37,122 nucleotides of DNA from a virus: the IMG/VR virus record IMGVR_UViG_3300030451_002463, positions 1 to 37,122 of that record; one strand, given 5' to 3'. A program made the position numbers and the translations under genes. Positions 17,565 through 26,251 of the stretch are shown here, one piece after another. The number at the start of each line of letters is the position of its first letter. Position 1 is the first letter of the stretch. The notes under the pieces are model-generated. The model ran no database searches and was not told the origin of the DNA. It saw only the letters and a list, made by a program, of their open reading frames with translations.

Positions 17565-20500
17565 TGGCTAACCCATTTAAGAATTTATTTAAAAGTAAAT
17601 ATACTACTTTTTACTCAGTAGACGATTTAAACGAAGAACAAAAAAATTACATACGAGATGAGTATGCTAAATATCAAGCAAACCCAGAGCAGTTTGATGA
17701 GCAGTATGGAACAGCTATAGTAGAGCTAGAGAATCGCTTACGAACCCCAGACCCACTACTAAGAACATACGAATCTATAGAAGATGATACTACAGGAAGA
17801 GGAGCATTCCAACAAAGAAGAACAGTAGGGGATAAAAGACTAAGAGTAGCAGCAGAAGCTAAGGGAAGAAAAAAACTTAAAACATCATACTTGTATGGAC
17901 AAATAGAAGACTACGAACCTAAAAATTCATTAACAGATGTACAATCAGTTATAGACCAAAAAGAAGACAAGGGTGAAATACAAAAAGCTGTACAAGAAAT
18001 TGATAATAAAAAAAGACAATATTATGCAGAAAGATTTGGTTATGATTTATATGAAGACAATGGTAATCAAGCTTGGAAACAATGGATAGAAGCAGTAAGA
18101 GATGACCCTTCATTATTAGAAAAAGTTTTACAAAAGTCTCCAAAAATCACAGAAGCTGCACGAGAAAAACCTGGAATTGAAGAGAGTATGCTAAGAAAGA
18201 AATGGCAAAATTCTTTACAAAAAGGAACCCTCGAAGAAGATTTTTATGACATAGATATTAAAGATTTACAGCGAGCACAAGAAGAAAGAAATAAAAAAGT
18301 TTTTGGAGTAAGTGATGCCATAGCAGATATAAAAAATAATTGGGAAAAATATATCCCAGGTGGTGGATTTATAGAAGCTAAAGAACTACTTGATATATAC
18401 GATTTATCAAAAAGATTTGATGAAAACCCTTCATCATTATCTGATGAAGAATTTAATCAATTAAAAAATTGGGTAGAATATCAAGATTTTCAAAGCACAG
18501 CTACATGGAGTGCACAGCTTGTTCAAATGTTAGCACAAATGCCATCTTTTGGAATTGAAATAGCAGCATCTGGTGGAGCAGTATCAATAGCGAGCAAAGC
18601 AGGTAGGGAAGCAACGATTACTGCAATGCAAAAATATTTAAATGAAGGATTAAAAAGAAAAGTAAGAAATGAAGTAAAAGAAAGAACAGCATTAAAAGTT
18701 GCAAAAAGTGCAGGAACTAAAGTTGCTATTACTACAGTAGGGACATCATTATCTGGAGACGTAGAAGTAAATAAAATACGAAATTTAATGCCTGGATATG
18801 AACAGCTAGATGGGGAGCTTTTTAAAATTTATAATGGCATGGATGAACTATCTGCTGAAAGACAAGCATATTGGGGAACATTTTTAGAGTTTGGTTCAGA
18901 GCAAATAGGTGGTGTTCCTGCAAGATTTGCAAAGTATGTAAACAAAACTAAGGTAGGCAAATATACAGGAAAAAAGTTTTCTAAAGCTTGGAATAAATTA
19001 AATCTTTCTAACAAAGAATATTTAATGAGCACAGCAGCAATGAGAGCTTTTAAAAATGCAAATCCAAACGCAAGCAATAAAGATATAGAAAAAATATTTA
19101 GGACCTTTGGTTATCATGGTGTAATTGAGGAGATGTTTGAAGAAAGAGCATCAGATGCAGGAAGACATATTTTAAATCTTTTATCAACAACGAAAGATGA
19201 AAATGGAAAACCATTAATAGAAGGATTTGAAAACAAAAATTGGCAATGGCAAAATCCCACATGGGAACAGCTATCATTAGAATTAGTAGCTTTTTCTGTT
19301 CCAGGATTTGCAAAAAGAAAATTATCTCAGACGTACAACAATATATACGAAGCTAAACAAAATAAAAAAATAGAAGATTTTAATAATAGAAATAAAGATT
19401 TTGGCGAAAAAATTACAGAGGTAGAGCAAGAAGTAGAGAATAATGAAGTAAGACTTGGAGAGCTATCTAATAAAATTGAAGAGGGTGGCATTGAAAGCTT
19501 AGAGCAAGAAGAAATCGTAGAAATAAAAACTATAATGGAGACTAAGCAAAAAAAGAATGTCCTTCAGTTTATGAGAGATTTAATTATAAGAGACCCATCA
19601 TTAGAAAAAGAAGTTGACCTTGATATAAATTTAGACCAAGAAATGCAAAGAACAAAAGAGCAACTAGAGCAAGAAGGAGTAAGTTTAGAGGGAGAAGGAC
19701 TATCAGGAGATATTAAGTCTGTAAATGTTTTAGGCTTTACAATGTTTAATAATTTAAAGCTAAAATTTGGATTAAGAAAAGGTGCTGATTTAGATACAGC
19801 AATAGAAGAATATTATGGAGCATATTACAGAGGTGGTCTCACAGAAGAACAAAGCGATACTTTTGAGCAGCATTACGATAGGTACGAATCTGATGAAAGT
19901 TACAGAATAGAGGTAAACGAATTTATTAATGATATGATGGAAGATATGGGTATGTCAGATAAAAAAATTGCTGATGTATCCCAAACCCTTACAGAGCAAG
20001 AATTATTTGAAAAAGAGGGCAAATCATACGAATATAAGAGCACGCAAGAGGAAAGAGGTGGCATAGCTGACAAAACTTTCCAATTTATAAGTAATATGTT
20101 TAATAGAGCGTTTAAAAGCGTAAACGTCTCAGCAGGAGTAGCTGATATATATAAGCAGGTACAAAAAAGAAAAGAAAGAATTTCTGCAGAGCGTGCACAA
20201 AAATTAGAAGCAAGAAGGGCAAAAAGGCAAGAACGTCAAGAAGAAAAACAGGCGAAGCGTGAAGCTAAAGAAACTGCCAAAAAAGAGAAGCAAGAAGCTA
20301 AAGAAACAGAAAAGCAAGAAAAGCGTAAAGCTAAAGAAACTGCTAAAGAAGAGAAGCGTGAAGCTAAACAAGATAGAAAGCGTAAAAGGTTAAGACCTGG
20401 AGTTGAGCCTACATTAGATGAAAGATTTGATGACGCACAATATGAAGATTTGCCAGAAACTACCCTTAGTGATTTAGGTCCACCTAGAAGACCAAAAACA

Positions 20501-23500
20501 AAAATAACTGAAGATGAAAGATTTGATGACGCACAATACGATGAGGTTGCCGAGCCAGAGCTTGAAGACCTACCAGATATAGTACCACCTAAGCCTAAAG
20601 AAATTAAGGAAAGAAAAAAACAGGCTAAAAAAATTAAGTCAAAGCCAAAATTATTTAACTTTCTTAATCGTAGAGCTCGTAAGCTTGCTCGTAAAAAAAT
20701 TGAAACAATATCTCCTGTAGCAATTAGAGAGGTAAAAACAAAGCTAGAGCAACAAGCTCCTAAGCAGGTAATACCAGATGACCCTAGACAGCCACTGGAA
20801 ATACTAAGAGATATACTTGGTGATGAGCAGTTCCAGGATTTAACTGGTATATATACAGGTCCAATACAACAAATAGAAACTATAGAGCCACGAATAATAG
20901 AGACTCTAAAGGAGAAATTTGAACCCCTGCCATATGAATCACTAGACTTCTTTGATGTAATACCAGAAAAGAAACAAGAACAAATACTTAAAGAGGTAGA
21001 GAAAAAGGTAGGCAAAGAAACAATCAAACCTATTAGAGACCTTAAGAAGCCTAAAAAGCCAGGAGTAAGAGTAACTGAAGATGAAACATTTGAAGATGCA
21101 ACTTACGATAATGTGCCAGAAACAATTTTAGAAGAACTTCCAAACTTAGAAAAGCCAAAAAAGAGGAAAGCTAAAAAGAAAGATACAAGCTACCAAATTG
21201 TTTCAATAGATAAAGCAGAAAACGAAGGAACATTTATAATAGCTGGAGATGCAGCTAATTTGAATTTAAAAGGTGAACAAGAAGACTTTGGAATTAGGTA
21301 CCCAAGAACATATAAAGGATGGGCAGTAACAAAAGCACCAGCTACTAAAATAAAAAACCAAGCTGACAAGGGTAACAATATAATAGCAATAACAACCCTT
21401 ACCGACCCAGCTAATTCTATGAAAAACAATCCTACGTTTATAGAAGCTTTAAAAAGAGCAGCTATAGAAAATGTGGGTGTAAGAAAATTTAATCAACTTT
21501 TCAAAAAAAATAAAAATAATATACATAAAACAGCTACAGAAGCTAAGGTAAATATGAAGCAAGTTGGCAGAGAAACTTCTGTCCCAGACTTCAATCAAAT
21601 AGCAGGAAAAATTGTTGCAGTTGCTGAAGTAGAAGACATTAGAACTGGAGACGACAGAAAAATAAAACATCCAGCTTATGACCACGAAATTAACTTTAAA
21701 AGCTATAGAGAATTAAAAGAGCCAATATTATTAAAGGACTATGTCGGAGAGCTAAAAGAGGGTGATAAAAGAATAGATTATCCATTTTTAATGGCAAAGA
21801 CATACAATTTAGCAATCACAAACAAAGAATCTCCTACTACTAATTTATTTAAAGAATTTTTAGATACAGGGGACAATAGTTTATTTAATGTAAAGACCAC
21901 AGGTATACAAGTTGCAAGTCCACAAATAAAAGATATAGGTTTAGATGAAGCTGTAAAAGGAATCAAGAGTAAAGACTTGATAAATTTTCATAGATTTGTT
22001 GCAGATTTAGAAGTTGAACAAGGATTGAAATCAACAACTAAGTCAAGCCTAGGTGAGTGGGAAACTGGTGCAGAGCCAAGCCTTTACACAGAAATAACAT
22101 CAGAAATAGATTCTGAACAATTAGAATATATTGCAGCAGCAAAAGGGCTATCAAGACAGCAATTAACTGTGTTAAATTTTAAAGTAGATGAGGCTGGTCC
22201 AGATAGTATGTATGAGGTAGAGTTAGATGTCAATACAGCCAATTTAAAAACATATACAAAAATGTTAACAAGGGCTGGGGTAGAATTTAAAACATTGCCT
22301 ATAACAGGAAATAAATTTAATTTAGTTGTTGTAGATGTGGGTAATGAATTAGTAGATTTATTTAAGGAGGCATCAGATGTCAAAGAAATTAAACAAAGAA
22401 CTGGCAAGGCGAGCTTTATTGGGTCTTTTGAAAGCAGACAAAAAGCAGACAAAGAGTACCTTAAAATCATCACAGAGTACGAACAAAAATATCCAGAACG
22501 ATACTCAGCAGTTCTTAGGAACAACATATCAAATCTCAGACCAAGATTTAACAAAAATCTCCTCCCCAAAAAGCAAAAAGCCCCTAAAGTAAGCTACCAG
22601 CTTAAACCAACTGGAAAACCACTAGATATATATGATGAAATAACTGGAAAAGAAAAGTTTGGATTAAGACCAAAAGGACCTAGAAAGTTAATTAAATATT
22701 GGGAATCTGGAATAATACCAATATCAACACTACTTAAAAGAATAGACCCAAAAATATATTCCTTTCTTTTAAAGCATCAATATAGTGTAGCAATAAGAAC
22801 CAACCAAGCTAAAGAAGATATTATACTCTTAGATAAAATGATTAAACGAATGTCTAAGAAAGACCAAGTTGCATTTAAGTTAGCTATGTTAAACAGTGAT
22901 GGTACAACTCTTAGAGACCTAGCACAGAAATACGATAAGAATGAAGATTTTACAAAAGCTTTGTCAAATGTAAGGCAAGTATTAGATGAACTAAGAGACC
23001 AATTAATAGAGGTAGGAGAGGAAGTAGGCTTTATAGAAGAGTATTATCCAAGAAAGGTTACAGACTATGATGGATTAATAACAGAATTATATGGGGATAG
23101 CGAAGTAAAAGCCTTAATAGAAAAACAAATAGCAGAAAAAGAAAAGAACGAAGAAAGAAAACTATCTGACTCAGAAAAAGCAGACTTAATCAATAAGCTA
23201 ATTAGAGGCTATTCCTACATAAAATCTAGACCATCTTTTATAAAGACAAGAAAGCTTGATACAATAACACCAAAAATTGCAGAATTTTACGAGGACCCCA
23301 TTATCCAACTAAATAACCACATGGAAAGAGTTGTAGAAAGGATTGAGAATAAAAAATTTCTTGGAGCAAGCGAAACATCAGATGAGTCATTAGGTGATTT
23401 TATACAAAAAATTATTGACTCAGGAATTAGCTTAACAGATGCACAACAAAAAGATTTAATGAGAATATTTGGTGCATACTTTAATTTTGAACCAACTAAC

Positions 23501-24841
23501 AGCACATTAGGAGCAATAAAAACTGGAACATATGGTATTTTACTTGGAAGATTTACAAACACTATTACACAAATGCAAGACATGGTTTATGGAATATATG
23601 AAAATAAATGGAATCAAATAAGAACCATAAAAAACCTCGTCAATTATTTTAAAGGAAAGATAGTAGAGACAGAAAGAGTAAAAAGAGCTGATGTTGGTGC
23701 AGACATGATAGGACAAGAATTTAAAATAGAAACTAAGTCTGGATTTGAAAAGTTTATGAATGGAAGTACAAACATAATACTTACAGGCTCTGGATTTAAA
23801 TTAATGGATGGACTCGGCAAATCTGTATTGATTAATAGTGCAATCCAAAAATATAAAACTAAAGCAAAGAAAAACAGGTTATCTAAAAAGGATAAAGACT
23901 ATTTAAAAACATTATTTGGAAACAGTTACGACCAGGTCATTGAAGAGCTAAAAGAAGACACTAGTCCTAGCGAATATACAGAGAACGAATTGTTCATTGG
24001 CTATGCAACCTTGTTAAAATATCAGCCTATAGGAAGAACAGAAGTACCATTAAAATACTTAGAATCAAAAGGTGGTAGAATTTTATATATGCTAAGAACA
24101 TTCTCTATAAAACAGCTTAATGTTTTAAGAGATGAGAGTATGGATATATTAACAGGAAAGCAAGTAGGAAATGAAAAAATGGCATTATTTAATTTATTTT
24201 ATCTTGTAGGCTTAATGACTATGGCAGGAGCAGGAGGAGATGAGATTAAAGATTGGATTAAAGGAAAATCATCATCCATATGGGATAACGTACAAGACAA
24301 TTTGCTTAAAATAATTTTAATAAATAAATATTGGACATCTAAAGTTCAAAGAGAAGCTGCATATAAAGGATATATTAAATCAACTTTTGATAATGTAAAA
24401 AATCTTTTAATAAGTGTTCCACCAATAGATGTAACTATAGATTTTATACAAGGAGTTACAGAGTTTATTTTCAAAGAAGAAAACGATAAAAAGAAAAGCA
24501 AGCTTACGAGATACATTCCTTGGATAGGAGATGTAGTATATAGTAGAAGAGAATGGTCTGAGTTTACAGGTGTAGGTGGTAGAGGTAAAGATGATTATAC
24601 ATACAGAGAGTTAAACTCACTTTATAAAAAATCTTATACAGAGCAAAAAGAATTAGATAAAAGAGAGTTACGAGTATATACTCAAAGTCTACTTGATGCA
24701 TTAAATTACCCTCAAACAAAGTTAAGAAAAGGTAAAGAGGTAAGAAAAATTAATATTGAAAAACATTACAATCATTTGAATGGTAAATATAATATACAAA
24801 TAGGCAAAAATAGTAAAGGCAAATATGAAAAACTCAATTAA
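17564..24841 (+). CDS. Giant internal virion / polyvalent-type protein (2425 aa)
   Basis: This single frame takes about a fifth of the genome. The N-terminus is hydrophilic. Residues about 310-450 include small hydrophobic helices. About 865-945 is a Lys/Glu/Arg KEKE-type coiled coil, followed by three copies of an acidic motif (D-E-x-F-D/E-D-A-x-Y near 951, 983 and 1172) with Pro-rich spacers. The C-terminal third resembles large phage polyvalent or internal proteins: GFIEEYYPRKVTDYDGL (about 1822), a hydrophobic GILLGRFTNTITQ (about 1990), and LRTFSIKQLNVLRDE followed by a short membrane-like helix (about 2172-2220). I see no polymerase, protease or lysozyme motif. Ejection into the host with the DNA is inferred from size, position and neighbours. 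Confidence 0.7.
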   Translation: MANPFKNLFKSKYTTFYSVDDLNEEQKNYIRDEYAKYQANPEQFDEQYGTAIVELENRLRTPDPLLRTYESIEDDTTGRGAFQQRRTVGDKRLRVAAEAKGRKKLKTSYLYGQIEDYEPKNSLTDVQSVIDQKEDKGEIQKAVQEIDNKKRQYYAERFGYDLYEDNGNQAWKQWIEAVRDDPSLLEKVLQKSPKITEAAREKPGIEESMLRKKWQNSLQKGTLEEDFYDIDIKDLQRAQEERNKKVFGVSDAIADIKNNWEKYIPGGGFIEAKELLDIYDLSKRFDENPSSLSDEEFNQLKNWVEYQDFQSTATWSAQLVQMLAQMPSFGIEIAASGGAVSIASKAGREATITAMQKYLNEGLKRKVRNEVKERTALKVAKSAGTKVAITTVGTSLSGDVEVNKIRNLMPGYEQLDGELFKIYNGMDELSAERQAYWGTFLEFGSEQIGGVPARFAKYVNKTKVGKYTGKKFSKAWNKLNLSNKEYLMSTAAMRAFKNANPNASNKDIEKIFRTFGYHGVIEEMFEERASDAGRHILNLLSTTKDENGKPLIEGFENKNWQWQNPTWEQLSLELVAFSVPGFAKRKLSQTYNNIYEAKQNKKIEDFNNRNKDFGEKITEVEQEVENNEVRLGELSNKIEEGGIESLEQEEIVEIKTIMETKQKKNVLQFMRDLIIRDPSLEKEVDLDINLDQEMQRTKEQLEQEGVSLEGEGLSGDIKSVNVLGFTMFNNLKLKFGLRKGADLDTAIEEYYGAYYRGGLTEEQSDTFEQHYDRYESDESYRIEVNEFINDMMEDMGMSDKKIADVSQTLTEQELFEKEGKSYEYKSTQEERGGIADKTFQFISNMFNRAFKSVNVSAGVADIYKQVQKRKERISAERAQKLEARRAKRQERQEEKQAKREAKETAKKEKQEAKETEKQEKRKAKETAKEEKREAKQDRKRKRLRPGVEPTLDERFDDAQYEDLPETTLSDLGPPRRPKTKITEDERFDDAQYDEVAEPELEDLPDIVPPKPKEIKERKKQAKKIKSKPKLFNFLNRRARKLARKKIETISPVAIREVKTKLEQQAPKQVIPDDPRQPLEILRDILGDEQFQDLTGIYTGPIQQIETIEPRIIETLKEKFEPLPYESLDFFDVIPEKKQEQILKEVEKKVGKETIKPIRDLKKPKKPGVRVTEDETFEDATYDNVPETILEELPNLEKPKKRKAKKKDTSYQIVSIDKAENEGTFIIAGDAANLNLKGEQEDFGIRYPRTYKGWAVTKAPATKIKNQADKGNNIIAITTLTDPANSMKNNPTFIEALKRAAIENVGVRKFNQLFKKNKNNIHKTATEAKVNMKQVGRETSVPDFNQIAGKIVAVAEVEDIRTGDDRKIKHPAYDHEINFKSYRELKEPILLKDYVGELKEGDKRIDYPFLMAKTYNLAITNKESPTTNLFKEFLDTGDNSLFNVKTTGIQVASPQIKDIGLDEAVKGIKSKDLINFHRFVADLEVEQGLKSTTKSSLGEWETGAEPSLYTEITSEIDSEQLEYIAAAKGLSRQQLTVLNFKVDEAGPDSMYEVELDVNTANLKTYTKMLTRAGVEFKTLPITGNKFNLVVVDVGNELVDLFKEASDVKEIKQRTGKASFIGSFESRQKADKEYLKIITEYEQKYPERYSAVLRNNISNLRPRFNKNLLPKKQKAPKVSYQLKPTGKPLDIYDEITGKEKFGLRPKGPRKLIKYWESGIIPISTLLKRIDPKIYSFLLKHQYSVAIRTNQAKEDIILLDKMIKRMSKKDQVAFKLAMLNSDGTTLRDLAQKYDKNEDFTKALSNVRQVLDELRDQLIEVGEEVGFIEEYYPRKVTDYDGLITELYGDSEVKALIEKQIAEKEKNEERKLSDSEKADLINKLIRGYSYIKSRPSFIKTRKLDTITPKIAEFYEDPIIQLNNHMERVVERIENKKFLGASETSDESLGDFIQKIIDSGISLTDAQQKDLMRIFGAYFNFEPTNSTLGAIKTGTYGILLGRFTNTITQMQDMVYGIYENKWNQIRTIKNLVNYFKGKIVETERVKRADVGADMIGQEFKIETKSGFEKFMNGSTNIILTGSGFKLMDGLGKSVLINSAIQKYKTKAKKNRLSKKDKDYLKTLFGNSYDQVIEELKEDTSPSEYTENELFIGYATLLKYQPIGRTEVPLKYLESKGGRILYMLRTFSIKQLNVLRDESMDILTGKQVGNEKMALFNLFYLVGLMTMAGAGGDEIKDWIKGKSSSIWDNVQDNLLKIILINKYWTSKVQREAAYKGYIKSTFDNVKNLLISVPPIDVTIDFIQGVTEFIFKEENDKKKSKLTRYIPWIGDVVYSRREWSEFTGVGGRGKDDYTYRELNSLYKKSYTEQKELDKRELRVYTQSLLDALNYPQTKLRKGKEVRKINIEKHYNHLNGKYNIQIGKNSKGKYEKLN
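20417..21110 (+). repeat. Internal acidic motif repeats in the giant gene
   Basis: A 26-base stretch is identical at 20417-20442 and 20513-20538, encoding DERFDDAQY, and a diverged third copy at about 21080-21110 encodes DETFEDATY. Each is followed by an acidic/Leu segment and a Pro/Lys spacer. Near-identity at DNA level of the first two points to recent duplication. They may be binding motifs for a partner protein. Confidence 0.8.
22377..22592 (+). CDS. Possible nested small basic protein (second frame of giant gene)
   Basis: A 71-codon frame lies in the +1 frame of the giant gene. Its ATG is preceded by a perfect AAGGAGG (22364-22370) with 6-base spacing, better than many real genes here. 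The product is Lys/Ser/Thr-rich (begins MSKKLNKELARRALLGLLKA). The main frame reads this site as Lys-Glu-Ala, so chance is possible. No family recognised, and the enclosing frame is certainly coding. Confidence 0.25.
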   Translation: MSKKLNKELARRALLGLLKADKKQTKSTLKSSQSTNKNIQNDTQQFLGTTYQISDQDLTKISSPKSKKPLK

Positions 24842-25256
24842 AAAAATAATAAGATATGTGCTTAAGGATTTAAATATGTATAGTGAAGATGCAGAGAATC
24901 TAGTCTACAGGACTGGTATGTCTGAGAGTAACTATAAACACCTAGAACAAGTTAAAGGTCCAGCACTAGGTTTCTTTCAGGTAGAACCAGATACCATTAA
25001 TGACACTATCAATAACTACCTTAAGTACAGACCAGAAAAATTAGAGCATCTTGTAAAGCGTGGCTTAGATTTATCGGACCCAGAGAATAGCGTGCTTTGT
25101 AGTATATACCTACAGGTAGCTTTTTGCAGATATAAATACTGGAGAAGCCCAAAGCCTATACCAAGTGGTGTAGTGGCACAAGCTAAGTACTGGAAAGAAA
25201 TATACAATGGTCCAGGTAAAGGCACCATAGAACATTTTGTAGAGAATAATGACTGA
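24825..25256 (+). CDS. Lysozyme-like endolysin / transglycosylase-fold protein
   Basis: A 143-residue protein. TGMSES (E34) followed by GPALGFFQVEPDTINDTINN has the pattern of lysozyme-superfamily proteins common in aquatic phages: a catalytic Glu in a G/A-x-x-E-S helix, then GPALGxFQxEP. It would cleave the peptidoglycan glycan strand. No signal peptide is visible, so export would need a holin; small membrane proteins follow within 300 bases. It overlaps the giant gene by 17 bases, so a virion-associated wall-degrading role is an alternative. The C-terminal half (VAQAKYWKEIYNGPGKGT) completes the fold. Confidence 0.8.
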   Translation: MKNSIKKIIRYVLKDLNMYSEDAENLVYRTGMSESNYKHLEQVKGPALGFFQVEPDTINDTINNYLKYRPEKLEHLVKRGLDLSDPENSVLCSIYLQVAFCRYKYWRSPKPIPSGVVAQAKYWKEIYNGPGKGTIEHFVENND

Positions 25257-25542
25257 TTTTAAATGTAGTCAATGTGGCGTTTGCTGTAAACAGGCAGGTA
25301 AAATAGGGCTACCAACTAAAGAGGATGGAAGCTGTAAGTTTTTATCTAATGACAATCAGTGTACCATATACGACACTAGACCAGATATATGTAATATTAA
25401 AACAATGTATAACAAAAGAAAGGCTAATGGCATGGATATAAGCTACAAAGAGTATTTAAAGATGTCTAGCCAGGCGTGTAATGATATGATGGATGCATAC
25501 AACATTGATAAAAAATACAGACTTAACCCAGAGGACTACTAG
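25249..25542 (+). CDS. YkgJ-type cysteine-cluster protein
   Basis: A 97-residue protein with CSQCGVCC near the N-terminus, then CKFL, CTIYDTRPDICN and a late Cys (SQACNDM). This spacing is the hallmark of the YkgJ family, thought to bind zinc or an iron-sulfur cluster; its exact role is unknown. It overlaps the lysozyme gene by 8 bases and ends in TAGTG with the next gene, so it is co-translated with lysis functions. Whether it acts in lysis or metal handling cannot be read from the sequence. Confidence 0.8.
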   Translation: MTDFKCSQCGVCCKQAGKIGLPTKEDGSCKFLSNDNQCTIYDTRPDICNIKTMYNKRKANGMDISYKEYLKMSSQACNDMMDAYNIDKKYRLNPEDY

Positions 25543-25826
25543 TGGACTTTGTTAATTTAATTGAGACCTTTGGTTTACCAGTGGCTGGCGTCATTGGGCT
25601 TGCAATATACGTCTCACGTCAGAATAAATGGATACAGGAGACTCTCATGCAAGAGCTAGAAGAGAGTCAAAATCGTACAGAAGGGATTCTTATCAAGCTT
25701 ATAGACCAGCAGAAGCGTCTACAAACAGATGAGTTCCCAGACTTACATAAAGAGCTTGCACGATTAGAAGGTAGCTACCATTCAATCGTAAGAATAATAA
25801 GCAGTTTAAAACAAAAAAATTCATAG
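25542..25826 (+). CDS. Single-pass membrane protein with coiled coil (lysis accessory candidate)
   Basis: A 94-residue protein starting at GTG, which overlaps the previous stop (TAGTG). Residues about 9-24 (TFGLPVAGVIGLAIYV) form one transmembrane segment, followed by a long Gln/Glu/Leu-rich helix (about 30-90). This architecture is common in phage holin-accessory or antiholin-like proteins (BlyA/YtkC-like layouts). It lies downstream of the lysozyme gene. A role in controlling lysis timing is inferred from layout only. Confidence 0.6.
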   Translation: MDFVNLIETFGLPVAGVIGLAIYVSRQNKWIQETLMQELEESQNRTEGILIKLIDQQKRLQTDEFPDLHKELARLEGSYHSIVRIISSLKQKNS

Positions 25827-25834
25827 GAGGATAA

Positions 25835-26008
25835 ATGAAAGAAGCAGTAATAGCAGTAGTAGAAAAACCAGTAGTAGGAGCTTGTTGCTCATTTAGTGGA
25901 GCACTAATTAATCACATGGAGATGTTAAGTCCATACTTAAACTTCGCATCGGTTTGCGTTGGTTTGCTTGTGGGTCTAATGACACTCAGAAAAATCTGGA
26001 AAGGATAA
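25835..26008 (+). CDS. Small membrane protein, holin candidate
   Basis: A 57-residue protein with a perfect AGGAGG upstream. It has one or two hydrophobic stretches (about 5-27, containing GACCSFSGALI, and 33-50, YLNFASVCVGLLVGLMTL) and a basic tail (RKIWKG), the classical tail of small holins. It sits in the lysis cluster after the lysozyme. The paired Cys (17-18) are unusual. Best holin candidate of the three small genes here, but not proven. Confidence 0.6.
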   Translation: MKEAVIAVVEKPVVGACCSFSGALINHMEMLSPYLNFASVCVGLLVGLMTLRKIWKG

Positions 26009-26014
26009 AATAAA

Positions 26015-26191
26015 ATGATAGCTGGACTAATAGTTAATTACCTTAAAGAAAACAAAGAAGAAATAATAGATGAAATCAACAAGAAGGTTAACATACCTCT
26101 TATATCAGAAGCAAAAGAAGAGGATATATTAAATTCATTGTTTGATGGACTAATGGAAATACTTGAAGGAATATTAGCTAAGAAAAAATAG
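26015..26191 (+). CDS. Small amphipathic protein in lysis cluster
   Basis: A 58-residue protein: a short hydrophobic N-terminus (MIAGLIVNYL), a charged middle (KENKEEIIDEINKKVNIPLI) and an amphipathic C-terminal helix ending KKK. Proteins of this NYLKENKEEI...KVNIP type seem familiar next to holin genes in aquatic phages, but no function is known to me. It starts 7 bases after the previous stop and closes the long structural/lysis block. Confidence 0.6.
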   Translation: MIAGLIVNYLKENKEEIIDEINKKVNIPLISEAKEEDILNSLFDGLMEILEGILAKKK

Positions 26192-26251
26192 TTTGGAATA
26201 AATCTACAGCTGTCGTAAATTCCTATAACAATTAACTTAGGAGTAGCGACT
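26192..26251 (+). promoter_or_regulatory. Leader before DNA-metabolism genes, possible promoter
   Basis: This gap separates the lysis genes from the recombination genes. It contains GGAAT (26195-26199) and ATTCC (26219-26223) flanking the palindrome ACAGCTGT (26206-26213). It also has a weak TTGGAA / 16-base spacer / TAAATT match to a sigma70 promoter and the extended ribosome element AGGAGTAGCGA (26239-26249). A hairpin or operator/promoter is plausible, but no single element is convincing. Confidence 0.35.

Noticed and set aside
20236-21027. Long open frame (263 codons) on the minus strand
   Set aside because: It is the antisense of the Lys/Glu/Pro repeats of the giant gene, giving a Ser/Leu/Phe-rich product without ribosome site or domain.
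22084-22569. Minus-strand open frame of 161 codons
   Set aside because: Low-complexity shadow of a clearly coding plus-strand region, with no start signal or recognisable motif.
26195-26223. GGAAT...ATTCC hairpin as terminator of the lysis operon
   Set aside because: Only five outer pairs with a long interior and no U-tract; kept only as part of a weak regulatory leader.
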